A stretch of 12,137 nucleotides of DNA from an uncultured Clostridia bacterium (GCA_934169535.1 CAKPOC010000035.1:1-12137); one strand, 5' to 3'; counted from the stretch's first letter, positions 5,792 through 12,137 are shown. The notes: generated by a model from the sequence alone, not told the origin. Program-made: numbers and translations.

Positions 5792-8023
5792 ATGAAAGTT
5801 TTATTTGCTGTAAATAATGAAAAGATTTCAGAAGCAATTATTAGAAAATATCAATCAGTTTATAAAGAAATTATTTCGTGGAAAAATGTTTATTATTTTA
5901 ATGCAATAATAAGAGAACTACAAAGGGACAAAAGCTATGATAGAATAATCATAGGTGAGGATTTAGAATCTTATACAAATAATAATTATGAAGTTATAGA
6001 TAACTTCTTATTTGACAAGCTTGATAGTATAACAGATGAAGCTACAAAGCCTGATGGAAGCGATATTCCAATTATATTTATTGCAACAGAAAGAAGGGCA
6101 AAAGGAAATCCACTTATAATTAAATTATTTGGAATAGGAATATACAATGTATTAATTGGAACAGACAGAAGTTATGATAATGTATGCAAATTAATAGGAA
6201 AACCAAGAACTAAAAAGGAAGCTAAAATTTATTATGGAATAGATAGTGAGGACATGGAAGAATATCAAAGTACAAGTCCTGACAGCGTTCCAGAAGAAGA
6301 GATGGCAAACATTATAAAACATTATAAAAGGCTTGGAAAAAATGAAGACTCATACATTAAAAGCTTTGATGAAATTGCAGCTCAATATACAGATACACAA
6401 TTAAGAATAATAGCTGCCAAACTACCATTAAATGTTAAGGCAGTATTAGAGGAGAAATCAGACAAATACAAGCAAGTAATGATAGGCAGTGTCAAAAATC
6501 AAATAAGAAATTTAAAAGCTGCCGAAGAAAAGAAATTTACTACAAAAAATATAGGAACAACCAAAAGTTCTAACAGAATTGGCTTAATAAATGATCAAAT
6601 AGAAAGAACAAAGCTAACAAAACCTGTAGTAATACCATCTACTGTAAACTTAAATAATGTAGAAAAAGTATACAAAAAAAGTAATAAAATGCCTGACCTA
6701 GAAGAGCTTGAGCCAAAGAAAAATTTAAAGGAAGAAACTAGCGAAACTATGAGCTCTACAAAAGTAGAGGAACCAAATGTTTTAGAAGAGCCAAAAAGAG
6801 GAAGAGGCAGACCTAAAAAAACAGTTGAAGTAGAAGAACCTCAAATAGAAGAACCAAAAAGGGGAAGAGGTAGACCTAAAAAAATAATAGAAGAAGAGCC
6901 TCAAGCAATTAAGCAAGAACCAGAAAATGAGCCAGTAGACTTATTTAATATGGAACAAGAAGAAAGTAAAGAAGAAGCTCCAAACTTATTTGAAATGCCT
7001 GAAGAGCCTGAAATAAAACCAATTATAGAAGAAACACCACATGAGGAAGAAATTAAAAATAATGAAGTTAGACCAAGCTATAATAATATAGTAAATAGCA
7101 TTCAAGAAATAAATGCACAAAATAATGTGGATATAACAAGCCTAATTGCTCAAAATCAAAAAGTGGTATCTTTTGTTGGAACATCTAAAAATGGAACATC
7201 TTTCTTGGTAAATAATTTAGCAGTTATACTTTCACAAAGAGGAATAAAAACAGCAATATTGGATCTTACGACCAACAAAAATTCGTATTACATATATAAT
7301 ATGAATGATGATAGGCTAAGACAAAAAGCATTACATTGTGCTGAAAATTTAAAAAATGGAATTATAGATGGAATTCCTGCTGGCAAGAACTTTGATGTAT
7401 TTACAGGAGTACCATCAGAGGAAAATAATTTTGAAGATTATTCAAATATTCTTGAAACATTATTAAGAGAATATTCAGTAATATTATTGGACTGTGATTT
7501 TAATACAAATATGAACTATTTTGCAAATTCAAGCGAAATATATCTAGTTCAAACATATGACATTCTTACAATTCAGCCATTAACAGCATTTTTGAATGAG
7601 TTACAACATAAAGGAATGCTAAAAGAAGAAAAAATAAGAATTATTATAAACAAAGCACTTAAATTAAAAAAATTAACAAATGAAATGATTATTGGTGGAA
7701 TTTCATGCTACAATGACCCGGCATCAACATATCAAAATGTACTATTTGATAGAAAAAATGTAAGAACTGCAGTAATTCCATTTGAGGAGCAAACTTATGC
7801 AAAATATTTGGAAAGACTTGCAGATAATGAAATGTCTTTAAATGGCTACTCTAAATATTTCTTAGATGCAATATCAAAACTTGCCGATATGGTTTATCCA
7901 TTAATTGCAAGTAATAATTACAAACCAAGTACAGCAAACTATAATAATTATGGGAAAAACGTAAAACAAACAGGGTACAGAAATATAAATGATACACTAA
8001 ATAAAATGAGACAGAACTACTAA
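5792..8023 (+). CDS. TadZ/CpaE/MinD-like protein with receiver-like N-terminus and tandem AT-hook motifs; P-loop lysine missing
   Basis: The 743-residue protein has four visible parts. Residues 1-150 alternate strands and helices (MKVLFAVNN, DRIIIGED, IPIIFIATE) like an atypical receiver domain. Residues about 165-250 are helical and charged. Residues about 250-430 form a low-complexity acidic, proline-rich linker with two copies of KRGRGRPKK (335-343 and 356-364), the AT-hook core. Residues about 456-705 resemble the ParA/MinD fold: KVVSFVGTSKNGTSFLVNNLA (457-477), AILDLT, VILLDCDFN (563-571), YLVQTYD and IRIIINK. A receiver-like domain before a MinD-like ATPase is the architecture of TadZ/CpaE, which localise Tad pilus machinery. 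The P-loop has Thr469 where the invariant lysine belongs, so ATPase activity is doubtful. GGAGG at 5778-5782 supports the start. No other Tad genes are visible. Confidence 0.8.
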   Translation: MKVLFAVNNEKISEAIIRKYQSVYKEIISWKNVYYFNAIIRELQRDKSYDRIIIGEDLESYTNNNYEVIDNFLFDKLDSITDEATKPDGSDIPIIFIATERRAKGNPLIIKLFGIGIYNVLIGTDRSYDNVCKLIGKPRTKKEAKIYYGIDSEDMEEYQSTSPDSVPEEEMANIIKHYKRLGKNEDSYIKSFDEIAAQYTDTQLRIIAAKLPLNVKAVLEEKSDKYKQVMIGSVKNQIRNLKAAEEKKFTTKNIGTTKSSNRIGLINDQIERTKLTKPVVIPSTVNLNNVEKVYKKSNKMPDLEELEPKKNLKEETSETMSSTKVEEPNVLEEPKRGRGRPKKTVEVEEPQIEEPKRGRGRPKKIIEEEPQAIKQEPENEPVDLFNMEQEESKEEAPNLFEMPEEPEIKPIIEETPHEEEIKNNEVRPSYNNIVNSIQEINAQNNVDITSLIAQNQKVVSFVGTSKNGTSFLVNNLAVILSQRGIKTAILDLTTNKNSYYIYNMNDDRLRQKALHCAENLKNGIIDGIPAGKNFDVFTGVPSEENNFEDYSNILETLLREYSVILLDCDFNTNMNYFANSSEIYLVQTYDILTIQPLTAFLNELQHKGMLKEEKIRIIINKALKLKKLTNEMIIGGISCYNDPASTYQNVLFDRKNVRTAVIPFEEQTYAKYLERLADNEMSLNGYSKYFLDAISKLADMVYPLIASNNYKPSTANYNNYGKNVKQTGYRNINDTLNKMRQNY
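6794..6883 (+). repeat. Tandem coding repeat carrying two AT-hook motifs
   Basis: Two copies of a 21-codon unit encode EEPKRGRGRPKK followed by an acidic stretch and then EEP again. The nine-residue basic core is identical in both copies (6794-6820 and 6857-6883), while the DNA differs at some synonymous positions. This indicates selection on the peptide rather than a very recent duplication. The core G-R-P flanked by Arg and Lys is the minor-groove-binding AT-hook. Confidence 0.8.
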
Positions 8024-8030
8024 AATGAAT

Positions 8031-8039
8031 AAGAGGTGA
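8031..8039 (+). promoter_or_regulatory. Ribosome binding site that sets a TTG start for the GAF protein
   Basis: AAGAGGTGA complements the 16S 3' end well and ends five bases before TTG at 8045. The in-frame GTG at 8036 is part of this site and so is unlikely to be the initiation codon. Confidence 0.65.
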
Positions 8040-8044
8040 GATTT

Positions 8045-9133
8045 TTGACAATAGTTGTAATACTATTTTTAGTAGCAATAATAATAGGACTAACATTCTA
8101 TAACATGTCAATACACAAAAAAATAGACGCATTTAGAAGTATTGACAAACAAATAGAAAGCTTAAATGTATTGCAAGACTTTATAAACACAATAAGTGAA
8201 ACATCTTCAGCAGATGAAAAGTTAAGAAAAATAAATGACATACTTATAGAAAAATATGGAATAAAATATTCTACAATAGTAATATATAATGGCGCAGAAT
8301 ATGAAATAAAAGCATCGAATGTAGCAGAAAAACATTGGGAAAATTTAAGGCAACTTCAAAAGGAACCAATATTTGCAGATAGTATAGAAACTGCAACACC
8401 TAAATACATAACAGTAAATAATGAAGGCGAAAAATTACCATATCAAAAAATGGAATTTGGAAGAGCAAAATCTGCAATGTTTTTTCCAATATATATAGAT
8501 AATGTATATTTAGGATATTGGATAATAGAAGGTGGAACACCACACGAATTTGACAATGTGGATACAACTATATTAGAAGTAGTAAAAAATAATATTGTAG
8601 CAGTACTAAAAACAGTAGAAAATCAAGATATTGTTGAAAAAACAATAAGAGATGATGAATATTCTGAGCTAAAAACAGCACAATATTTATATACAGAAGG
8701 AAAGAAAACTATTGACAAATATCCAGAATCAACAGTTTGTATATTTAAAATCATAAATTTAGTAGAAATAAATGAAAAAATAAGCAGAAAAACTGGAAAT
8801 AAAGTAATATCTAAAGTATGCAAAACAATAAATGAAGATTTAGCTGACGAATATATTTTTGTAAGATATATGGGTCCTAAATTTGCAATAGTATTTTCAG
8901 GAATTGACATGAAAGCTGTAGCTGAATTTATGAAAATGATAAAAGAAAAAGTTGAAAATTTAGAAATTGAGCCTGCTTCAGACTTTGAAGGAGAAGATAC
9001 TAAAGTTTCTCCTAAAATAAATGTAGCACTTGCAAAATACTATAAAGGCACACCATTAATAGGAGTTACTAAAAAATTAGAAGAATACCTAGACAAAGCC
9101 GAAAAAGGCGAAAGCAATATAAATTGCTTATAA
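8045..9133 (+). CDS. Membrane-anchored GAF protein with degenerate GGDEF domain
   Basis: The start is taken at TTG 8045, giving 362 residues; a GTG at 8036 would add three but lies inside the ribosome binding site. One N-terminal hydrophobic helix (about 2-20) is followed by a short helical linker, a GAF-like domain (about 50-190, including AMFFPIYIDNVYLGYWIIEGG) and a GGDEF-like domain (about 205-355). The latter keeps the fold signature (VCIFKIINLVEINEKI, then RYMGPKFAIVFSG), but the GGDEF loop itself reads MGPKF, so diguanylate cyclase activity is not expected. It may be a non-catalytic sensor or scaffold; degenerate GGDEF domains elsewhere bind c-di-GMP or GTP or act as protein-interaction modules. 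It follows the TadZ-like gene by 21 bases and probably shares its transcript. Confidence 0.8.
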   Translation: MTIVVILFLVAIIIGLTFYNMSIHKKIDAFRSIDKQIESLNVLQDFINTISETSSADEKLRKINDILIEKYGIKYSTIVIYNGAEYEIKASNVAEKHWENLRQLQKEPIFADSIETATPKYITVNNEGEKLPYQKMEFGRAKSAMFFPIYIDNVYLGYWIIEGGTPHEFDNVDTTILEVVKNNIVAVLKTVENQDIVEKTIRDDEYSELKTAQYLYTEGKKTIDKYPESTVCIFKIINLVEINEKISRKTGNKVISKVCKTINEDLADEYIFVRYMGPKFAIVFSGIDMKAVAEFMKMIKEKVENLEIEPASDFEGEDTKVSPKINVALAKYYKGTPLIGVTKKLEEYLDKAEKGESNINCL

Positions 9134-9171
9134 TCTTATAATTTACTAAAAGTAAATAGAATGGAGGGCTT

Positions 9172-9423
9172 ATGATTTCAGACGAAACAGTAAGTTTTAA
9201 TGTAGAAAAAGAAAAAAATAAAAGGACAAAGGAAATACTAAAAGAAGTATATGAAGCTTTGTCAGAAAAAGGATATAACCCAATAAACCAATTAGTAGGT
9301 TATATTTTATCAGGGGACCCAACATATATAACAAGTCATAATAACGCAAGAAAATTAATAAGACAAATAGAAAGAGATGAATTACTAGAAGAAATGGTAA
9401 AAACATATATAGGATTGGAATAA
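9172..9423 (+). CDS. ireB: IreB family regulatory phosphoprotein (UPF0297, YrzL)
   Basis: The 83-residue protein matches the family along its full length, with the conserved KGYNPINQLVGYILSGDPTYI (33-53) and NNARKLIRQIERDELLEEMV. In Enterococcus faecalis IreB is phosphorylated near its N-terminus by the Ser/Thr kinase IreK and affects cephalosporin resistance. Here Thr6, in SDETVSF, is a candidate equivalent. GGAGGG at 9163-9168 fits the ATG. The ireB-ruvX-DUF1292 order is the conserved Firmicutes block. The usual upstream gene alaS is replaced here by the GAF gene. No terminator is seen between the two, so read-through from the upstream cluster is possible. Confidence 0.93.
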   Translation: MISDETVSFNVEKEKNKRTKEILKEVYEALSEKGYNPINQLVGYILSGDPTYITSHNNARKLIRQIERDELLEEMVKTYIGLE

Positions 9424-9425
9424 GT

Positions 9426-9845
9426 ATGAGAACATTAGGAATAGATTATGGAGATGCAAGAGTAGGACTTGCTATAACAGATCCTTTAGGAATAACCGCT
9501 CAAGGACTAGAAACAGTACACCATCAAGGCAATGACAAAGTGGTTCTAAAAAGAATCGAGGAAATAATGCAAGAATACGAAATTGATACTTTTGCAATAG
9601 GAATGCCAATAAATATGAATGGAACCAAGACGGAAAGAGCGGAGGTTACTGAAAAGTTTATTCATAAATTAAAGTGCAAATTTAATAAAGTAAAAATTGT
9701 TCCAATAGATGAACGACTAACAACTGTTGCAGCACATAAAACTATGAACTTTTTAAATGTGAACAAACACAAAAAAAGAAACATAGTAGATACAATTTCA
9801 GCTGTGTACATTTTAGAGTCATATATGAAAATGTCTCAAAATTAG
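9426..9845 (+). CDS. ruvX: Putative pre-16S rRNA nuclease / Holliday junction resolvase-like protein RuvX (YqgF)
   Basis: The 139-residue protein has the RNase H-like fold of the YqgF family. It opens with LGIDYGDARVGLAITDP (4-20; acidic Asp7), continues with FAIGMPINMNGTKTERAE (57-72) and PIDERLTTVAAHKTM (93-107; Asp96 and Glu97), and ends with the conserved Asp122 in NIVDTISAVYILESY. YqgF processes the 5' end of 16S rRNA in E. coli; the older name reflects similarity to resolvases. Length is normal. The ATG lies two bases after the ireB stop, so the two genes are likely translationally coupled. The weak ribosome binding site AGGATTGGAA is inside ireB. Confidence 0.95.
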   Translation: MRTLGIDYGDARVGLAITDPLGITAQGLETVHHQGNDKVVLKRIEEIMQEYEIDTFAIGMPINMNGTKTERAEVTEKFIHKLKCKFNKVKIVPIDERLTTVAAHKTMNFLNVNKHKKRNIVDTISAVYILESYMKMSQN

Positions 9846-9889
9846 TTTTTAATATGAATACATAAATAAAATTAAGAAAGGTAAGTGTA

Positions 9890-10198
9890 ATGGATTGTTA
9901 CACTGTAGGTGAAAACATGGACGAGGAAAATATAATTACTTTAACTGATGAGGAAGGAAAAGAAGTAAAATTTGAATGCTTAGATTTCATTGAATATGAT
10001 AACGAAGAATATGTGGTATTATTACCAGCAGACGAAAGTTCTGATGACCCAGGAGAAGTTGTAATTTTAAAAGTAGAAGATACAGACGAAGACAGCGATA
10101 CAGAATCATATGTTGGGGTAGAAGACGAAGAAGTTTTAAATAACGTATTTCAAACTTTTAAAGAAAAATTCAAAGACGAATTTGACTTTGTAGACTAA
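9890..10198 (+). CDS. DUF1292 family acidic protein (YrzB-like)
   Basis: The 102-residue, strongly acidic protein contains the DUF1292 pattern: NIITLTDEEGKEVKFECLD (14-32), then YDNEEYVVLLPADE and GEVVILKVED. The function is unknown; it follows ruvX in many Firmicutes, as here. The start is uncertain. ATG 9890 has a good AGAAAGG site (9875-9881), but family members usually begin at the equivalent of MDEENIITL, which would be ATG 9917 with AGGTGA at 9907-9912, giving 93 residues. The first is kept for its stronger ribosome binding site. Confidence 0.88.
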   Translation: MDCYTVGENMDEENIITLTDEEGKEVKFECLDFIEYDNEEYVVLLPADESSDDPGEVVILKVEDTDEDSDTESYVGVEDEEVLNNVFQTFKEKFKDEFDFVD

Positions 10199-10231
10199 AT
10201 AAGTATCTAGTAAATAACGGAGGAAAAAATA

Positions 10232-10690
10232 ATGCAAAAATTTAGCACATGGATGATACTTTCTTTAGGGATAGTATTTTGGATATTAAGAATAATTGCA
10301 AGTTATACAAATGCAATGGCAATAGATTTTATGATAAAACCAATTGACCAGTATTTAGAAATAGCACTTTTATTTGTAGCAATTTTTTGTTTTATACTTA
10401 TTGCAAAAAGAAAATTTTTAGGAGTAATAGTGTATATAATTGCATACTGGGGATATTTTGGAGCAGATTTAATATCAAGCTTAACAAACCAAGCTAAATT
10501 TGATTATGTAAATGCAATATTTTCTTTAGTAGGAATTACACTTCCAATGTTTGCTTTATTTGATTGGCTTATGGACAATAACAAAAAGCAACATTATAAA
10601 GACGGCAAAACAGATTGGTTCTATGAAGGAAAAGAATATGACAGAAAACTAGATGACCGTGCAGATAAAAATAATTATAGAACTTTATAA
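10232..10690 (+). CDS. Four-helix integral membrane protein of unknown function
   Basis: The 152-residue protein is not recognised. Hydrophobic helices lie at about 7-26, 38-58, 62-83 and 92-112, followed by a polar 40-residue tail, cytoplasmic if the N-terminus is inside. The tail is rich in charge and aromatic residues: KTDWFYEGKEYDRKLDDRADKNN (126-148, shown here only to mark its alternation of acidic and basic residues). GGAGG at 10219-10223, eight bases before the ATG, is strong. It follows the DUF1292 gene by 33 bases on the same strand with no terminator between, and a strong terminator closes it, so it is probably the last gene of the ireB transcript. Confidence 0.85.
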   Translation: MQKFSTWMILSLGIVFWILRIIASYTNAMAIDFMIKPIDQYLEIALLFVAIFCFILIAKRKFLGVIVYIIAYWGYFGADLISSLTNQAKFDYVNAIFSLVGITLPMFALFDWLMDNNKKQHYKDGKTDWFYEGKEYDRKLDDRADKNNYRTL

Positions 10691-10691
10691 T

Positions 10692-10727
10692 AAAAAGATA
10701 CTAACTTTTGAAGTTAGTATCTTTTTT
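10692..10727 (+). terminator. Strong Rho-independent terminator after the four-helix membrane protein
   Basis: A perfect 16-base-pair stem (10692-10707 with 10711-10726) closes a three-base TTG loop, and the 3' arm ends in a run of six T residues. The A-run on the 5' side may make it bidirectional. It begins just after the stop codon and ends the ireB-ruvX-DUF1292 unit. Confidence 0.9.
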
Positions 10728-10969
10728 CAAATGGAGCAAATAAAAAACAGCTTACGAACTAAGTTCTCTTTATGAAAACATTATATACAAAATTTTTACG
10801 AATTTCAATGAAAGTATATAAAGTTATCAAATTAAATGATATAATTTGTTTAAAATTACAAATAACTTATTTTAATCAAATTATTGAAATGTAGTATAAA
10901 AGTATATAATATTTACTTTTCAAATGAAATTCGCGTAAAAAACATTTTATATTATGAGAGGAGAAAAAA
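10728..10969. other. AT-rich intergenic region upstream of the EcsC-MtaB gene
   Basis: About 240 bases contain no reading frame with a ribosome binding site and no tRNA or riboswitch-like structure that I can see. They include two perfect TATAAT hexamers (10840-10845 and 10905-10910) and two similar AAAGTATATAA stretches (10811-10821; 10899-10909, one base different). Confidence 0.6.
10884..10910 (+). promoter_or_regulatory. Candidate promoter of the EcsC-MtaB gene
   Basis: TTGAAA (10884-10889) and a perfect TATAAT (10905-10910) have a short 15-base spacer, 59 bases before the ATG. The short spacing and high AT content limit confidence. The other TATAAT at 10840 has no recognisable -35 box. 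Confidence 0.33.
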
Positions 10970-12137
10970 ATGGAAAAGAATGAAATAACAAAACAAGAAA
11001 AAAACAAAGTAATAATAGAAGATAATAAAGAAATTACATCTGATATTATGCTAGAAGAAATAATTTGTAAAACTATTCAAATACCAGGTGTTAAAGTCGA
11101 TAGGAACAAATTTTTAGCAGAAATTTTTTCTTCAAAAGTTGATTTGCTTGAAGATATAATAAATAATGGTCCAATAGGAGTCGGAATAACTAGAGAGGAA
11201 ATAAATAATATAGCTAATAGATTAATTATGAAGAGAACAAGTCAATCTTCTATAGCATCTTTTGCGGCAGGTATTCCAGGAGGATTAGCAATGGCTGCAA
11301 CTATTCCAGCAGATATATTGCAATTTTTTGGAATGTCACTAAGACTTGCTCAAGAACTTTCGTATTTATATGGCGCTGATGATTTATGGAAAAATGGAAA
11401 AATTGATGATGAGAAAGTGAAAAATCAATTAATATTATATTGTGGAGCCATGTTTGGCGTATCAGGTGCAGTTTCAGGTGTCAGGGTTCTATCAACACAA
11501 GTTGCTAAAACAGCACTAAAAAAAATTCCTCAAAAAGCTTTGACTAAAACATTTTGGTATCCAATGATAAAAAAGATTTGCTCTTTTGTTGGCTATACTC
11601 TAACAAAAAAAACATTAGCTTCAGGTGTATCTAAGGTAATACCTGTTATTGGTGGAGTGATATCTGGGACAATTAATTTCGCTTCAATGATGCCTATGGC
11701 ACGAAAATTAAATGATACTTTAGATAATGCAACATTTGATTATTCTGAAGAGGAATTTAATAGAGATATAGAACTATTAAGTAATGAAACAGGAAAAGTT
11801 TCAGAAGAAGATAAACAGAGTTTTAAAGAAAAATTTGTTGTTGGATTTAATAAAACAAAAAATAGTGTATCAAATTTATTTTCTAAATTAGGAGATAATA
11901 AAGATAAATCTAAAATAGTAGAAATAATTGAAGAATATATAAAAACAAAACAAAAGAAAAAAATAATATATGATTTAACCAAAGTAGATTTTGAAAAGAT
12001 GGAAATAACTAACTTTGATAGTCATACTAGAGCTTTTGTAAAAATACAAGATGGATGTAATGCTTTTTGCTCCTACTGCATAATACCTTATGTAAGAGGT
12101 AGAGTAAGAAGTAAAGATCCTGAAGATGTTATTAATG
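10970..12137 (+). CDS. Chimeric reading frame: EcsC-family protein running into the MtaB radical-SAM domain (3' end outside the window)
   Basis: A frame of 389 codons opens at ATG 10970 behind AGAGGAG (10957-10963) and is open to the right edge. Residues about 60-260 match the EcsC family: SFAAGIPGGLAMAATIPAD (97-115), LAQELSYLYGADDLW, CGAMFGVSGA, and KVIPVIGGVISGTINFASM (222-240). A polar tail (256-305) follows. From about residue 308 the sequence becomes MtaB: DKSKIVEIIEEYI (312-324), then TRAFVKIQDGCNAFCSYC (353-370) with the radical-SAM CxxxCxxC cysteines 363, 367 and 370, and IIPYVRGRVRSKDPEDV. MtaB converts t6A37 to ms2t6A37 in tRNA. Its N-terminal methylthiotransferase domain with three cluster-binding cysteines is absent; the EcsC part replaces it. 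A true fusion, a deletion between two genes, or an assembly join are all possible. Confidence 0.85.
   Translation, partial: MEKNEITKQEKNKVIIEDNKEITSDIMLEEIICKTIQIPGVKVDRNKFLAEIFSSKVDLLEDIINNGPIGVGITREEINNIANRLIMKRTSQSSIASFAAGIPGGLAMAATIPADILQFFGMSLRLAQELSYLYGADDLWKNGKIDDEKVKNQLILYCGAMFGVSGAVSGVRVLSTQVAKTALKKIPQKALTKTFWYPMIKKICSFVGYTLTKKTLASGVSKVIPVIGGVISGTINFASMMPMARKLNDTLDNATFDYSEEEFNRDIELLSNETGKVSEEDKQSFKEKFVVGFNKTKNSVSNLFSKLGDNKDKSKIVEIIEEYIKTKQKKKIIYDLTKVDFEKMEITNFDSHTRAFVKIQDGCNAFCSYCIIPYVRGRVRSKDPEDVIN
11894..12137 (+). other. MtaB-derived portion of the chimeric frame (linker and start of radical-SAM domain)
   Basis: This segment encodes what in ordinary MtaB follows the N-terminal domain: a GN-type turn, a helix, the linker and the [4Fe-4S]-binding loop CNAFCSYC. 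It is in frame with the EcsC part, with no stop and no ribosome binding site of its own. The exact junction is estimated near 11885-11910 from where family similarity changes. An internal ATG at 11999 (residue 344) has no good ribosome binding site. Confidence 0.75.

Noticed and set aside
9141..9157. Perfect 7-base-pair hairpin between the GAF gene and ireB
   Set aside because: The stem is all A/T but for one pair and has no T-run after it, so it is too weak for a terminator; it could be chance in this composition.
9197..9406. Minus-strand open frame of 69 codons opposite ireB
   Set aside because: The plus-strand IreB match is full-length and unambiguous; the hydrophobic antisense text comes from codon bias.
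10731..10775. Fourteen-codon open frame after the terminator
   Set aside because: It has no ribosome binding site, overlaps the spacer after a terminator, and encodes nothing recognisable.
10840..10845. Second perfect TATAAT upstream of the EcsC gene
   Set aside because: No -35-like hexamer lies 16-18 bases upstream; such hexamers are expected by chance in DNA this AT-rich.
11740..11982. Minus-strand open frame of 80 codons
   Set aside because: It lies opposite the EcsC-MtaB frame, across the junction, and has no ribosome binding site; its product is low-complexity Ser/Leu.

Overview
The window is AT-rich, gene-dense Firmicutes chromosome, most likely from an uncultured or gut-type Clostridia. 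This rests on the strong AT bias in codons and spacers, GGAGG/AAAGGA ribosome binding sites, the standard code (TGA is used as a stop), and Firmicutes markers: an IreB-RuvX-DUF1292 block, TsaE-TsaB-RimI, and a Lon-like protease of the AAA_32 type. No tRNA, rRNA, CRISPR array or IS element was found.

Left arm (1-3944, minus strand): one compact operon reads tsaE > tsaB > rimI-like acetyltransferase > Lon-like ATP-dependent protease, whose C-terminal end lies outside the window. A sigma-A-like promoter precedes tsaE. TsaE and TsaB belong to the t6A37 tRNA-modification machinery. The usual companion tsaD is absent, and the protease gene stands where it is often found.

Middle (4104-9133, plus strand): a divergently transcribed, membrane-anchored G5-SH3b-glucosaminidase cell-wall hydrolase ends in a clear terminator. 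A three-gene cluster of more unusual content follows. It holds a small two-helix membrane protein resembling VirB2/TrbC pilin-like subunits, a 743-residue protein joining a receiver-like N-terminus, two tandem AT-hook motifs and a TadZ/CpaE/MinD-like ATPase fold without the P-loop lysine, and a membrane-anchored GAF protein with a degenerate GGDEF domain. The pair of apparently dead catalytic domains and the DNA-binding-like motifs make this the best candidate for an undescribed module, perhaps a polar or envelope assembly and localisation system. That role is inference.

Right arm (9172-12137, plus strand): ireB, ruvX and a DUF1292 gene form the conserved Firmicutes housekeeping block. A four-helix membrane protein of unknown function and a strong terminator follow. 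The last gene begins as an EcsC-family protein and continues without a stop or frame break into the radical-SAM core of MtaB, the t6A methylthiotransferase, without MtaB's own N-terminal domain. This is either a real gene fusion or recombination, or an assembly chimera, and it is the most anomalous object in the window.
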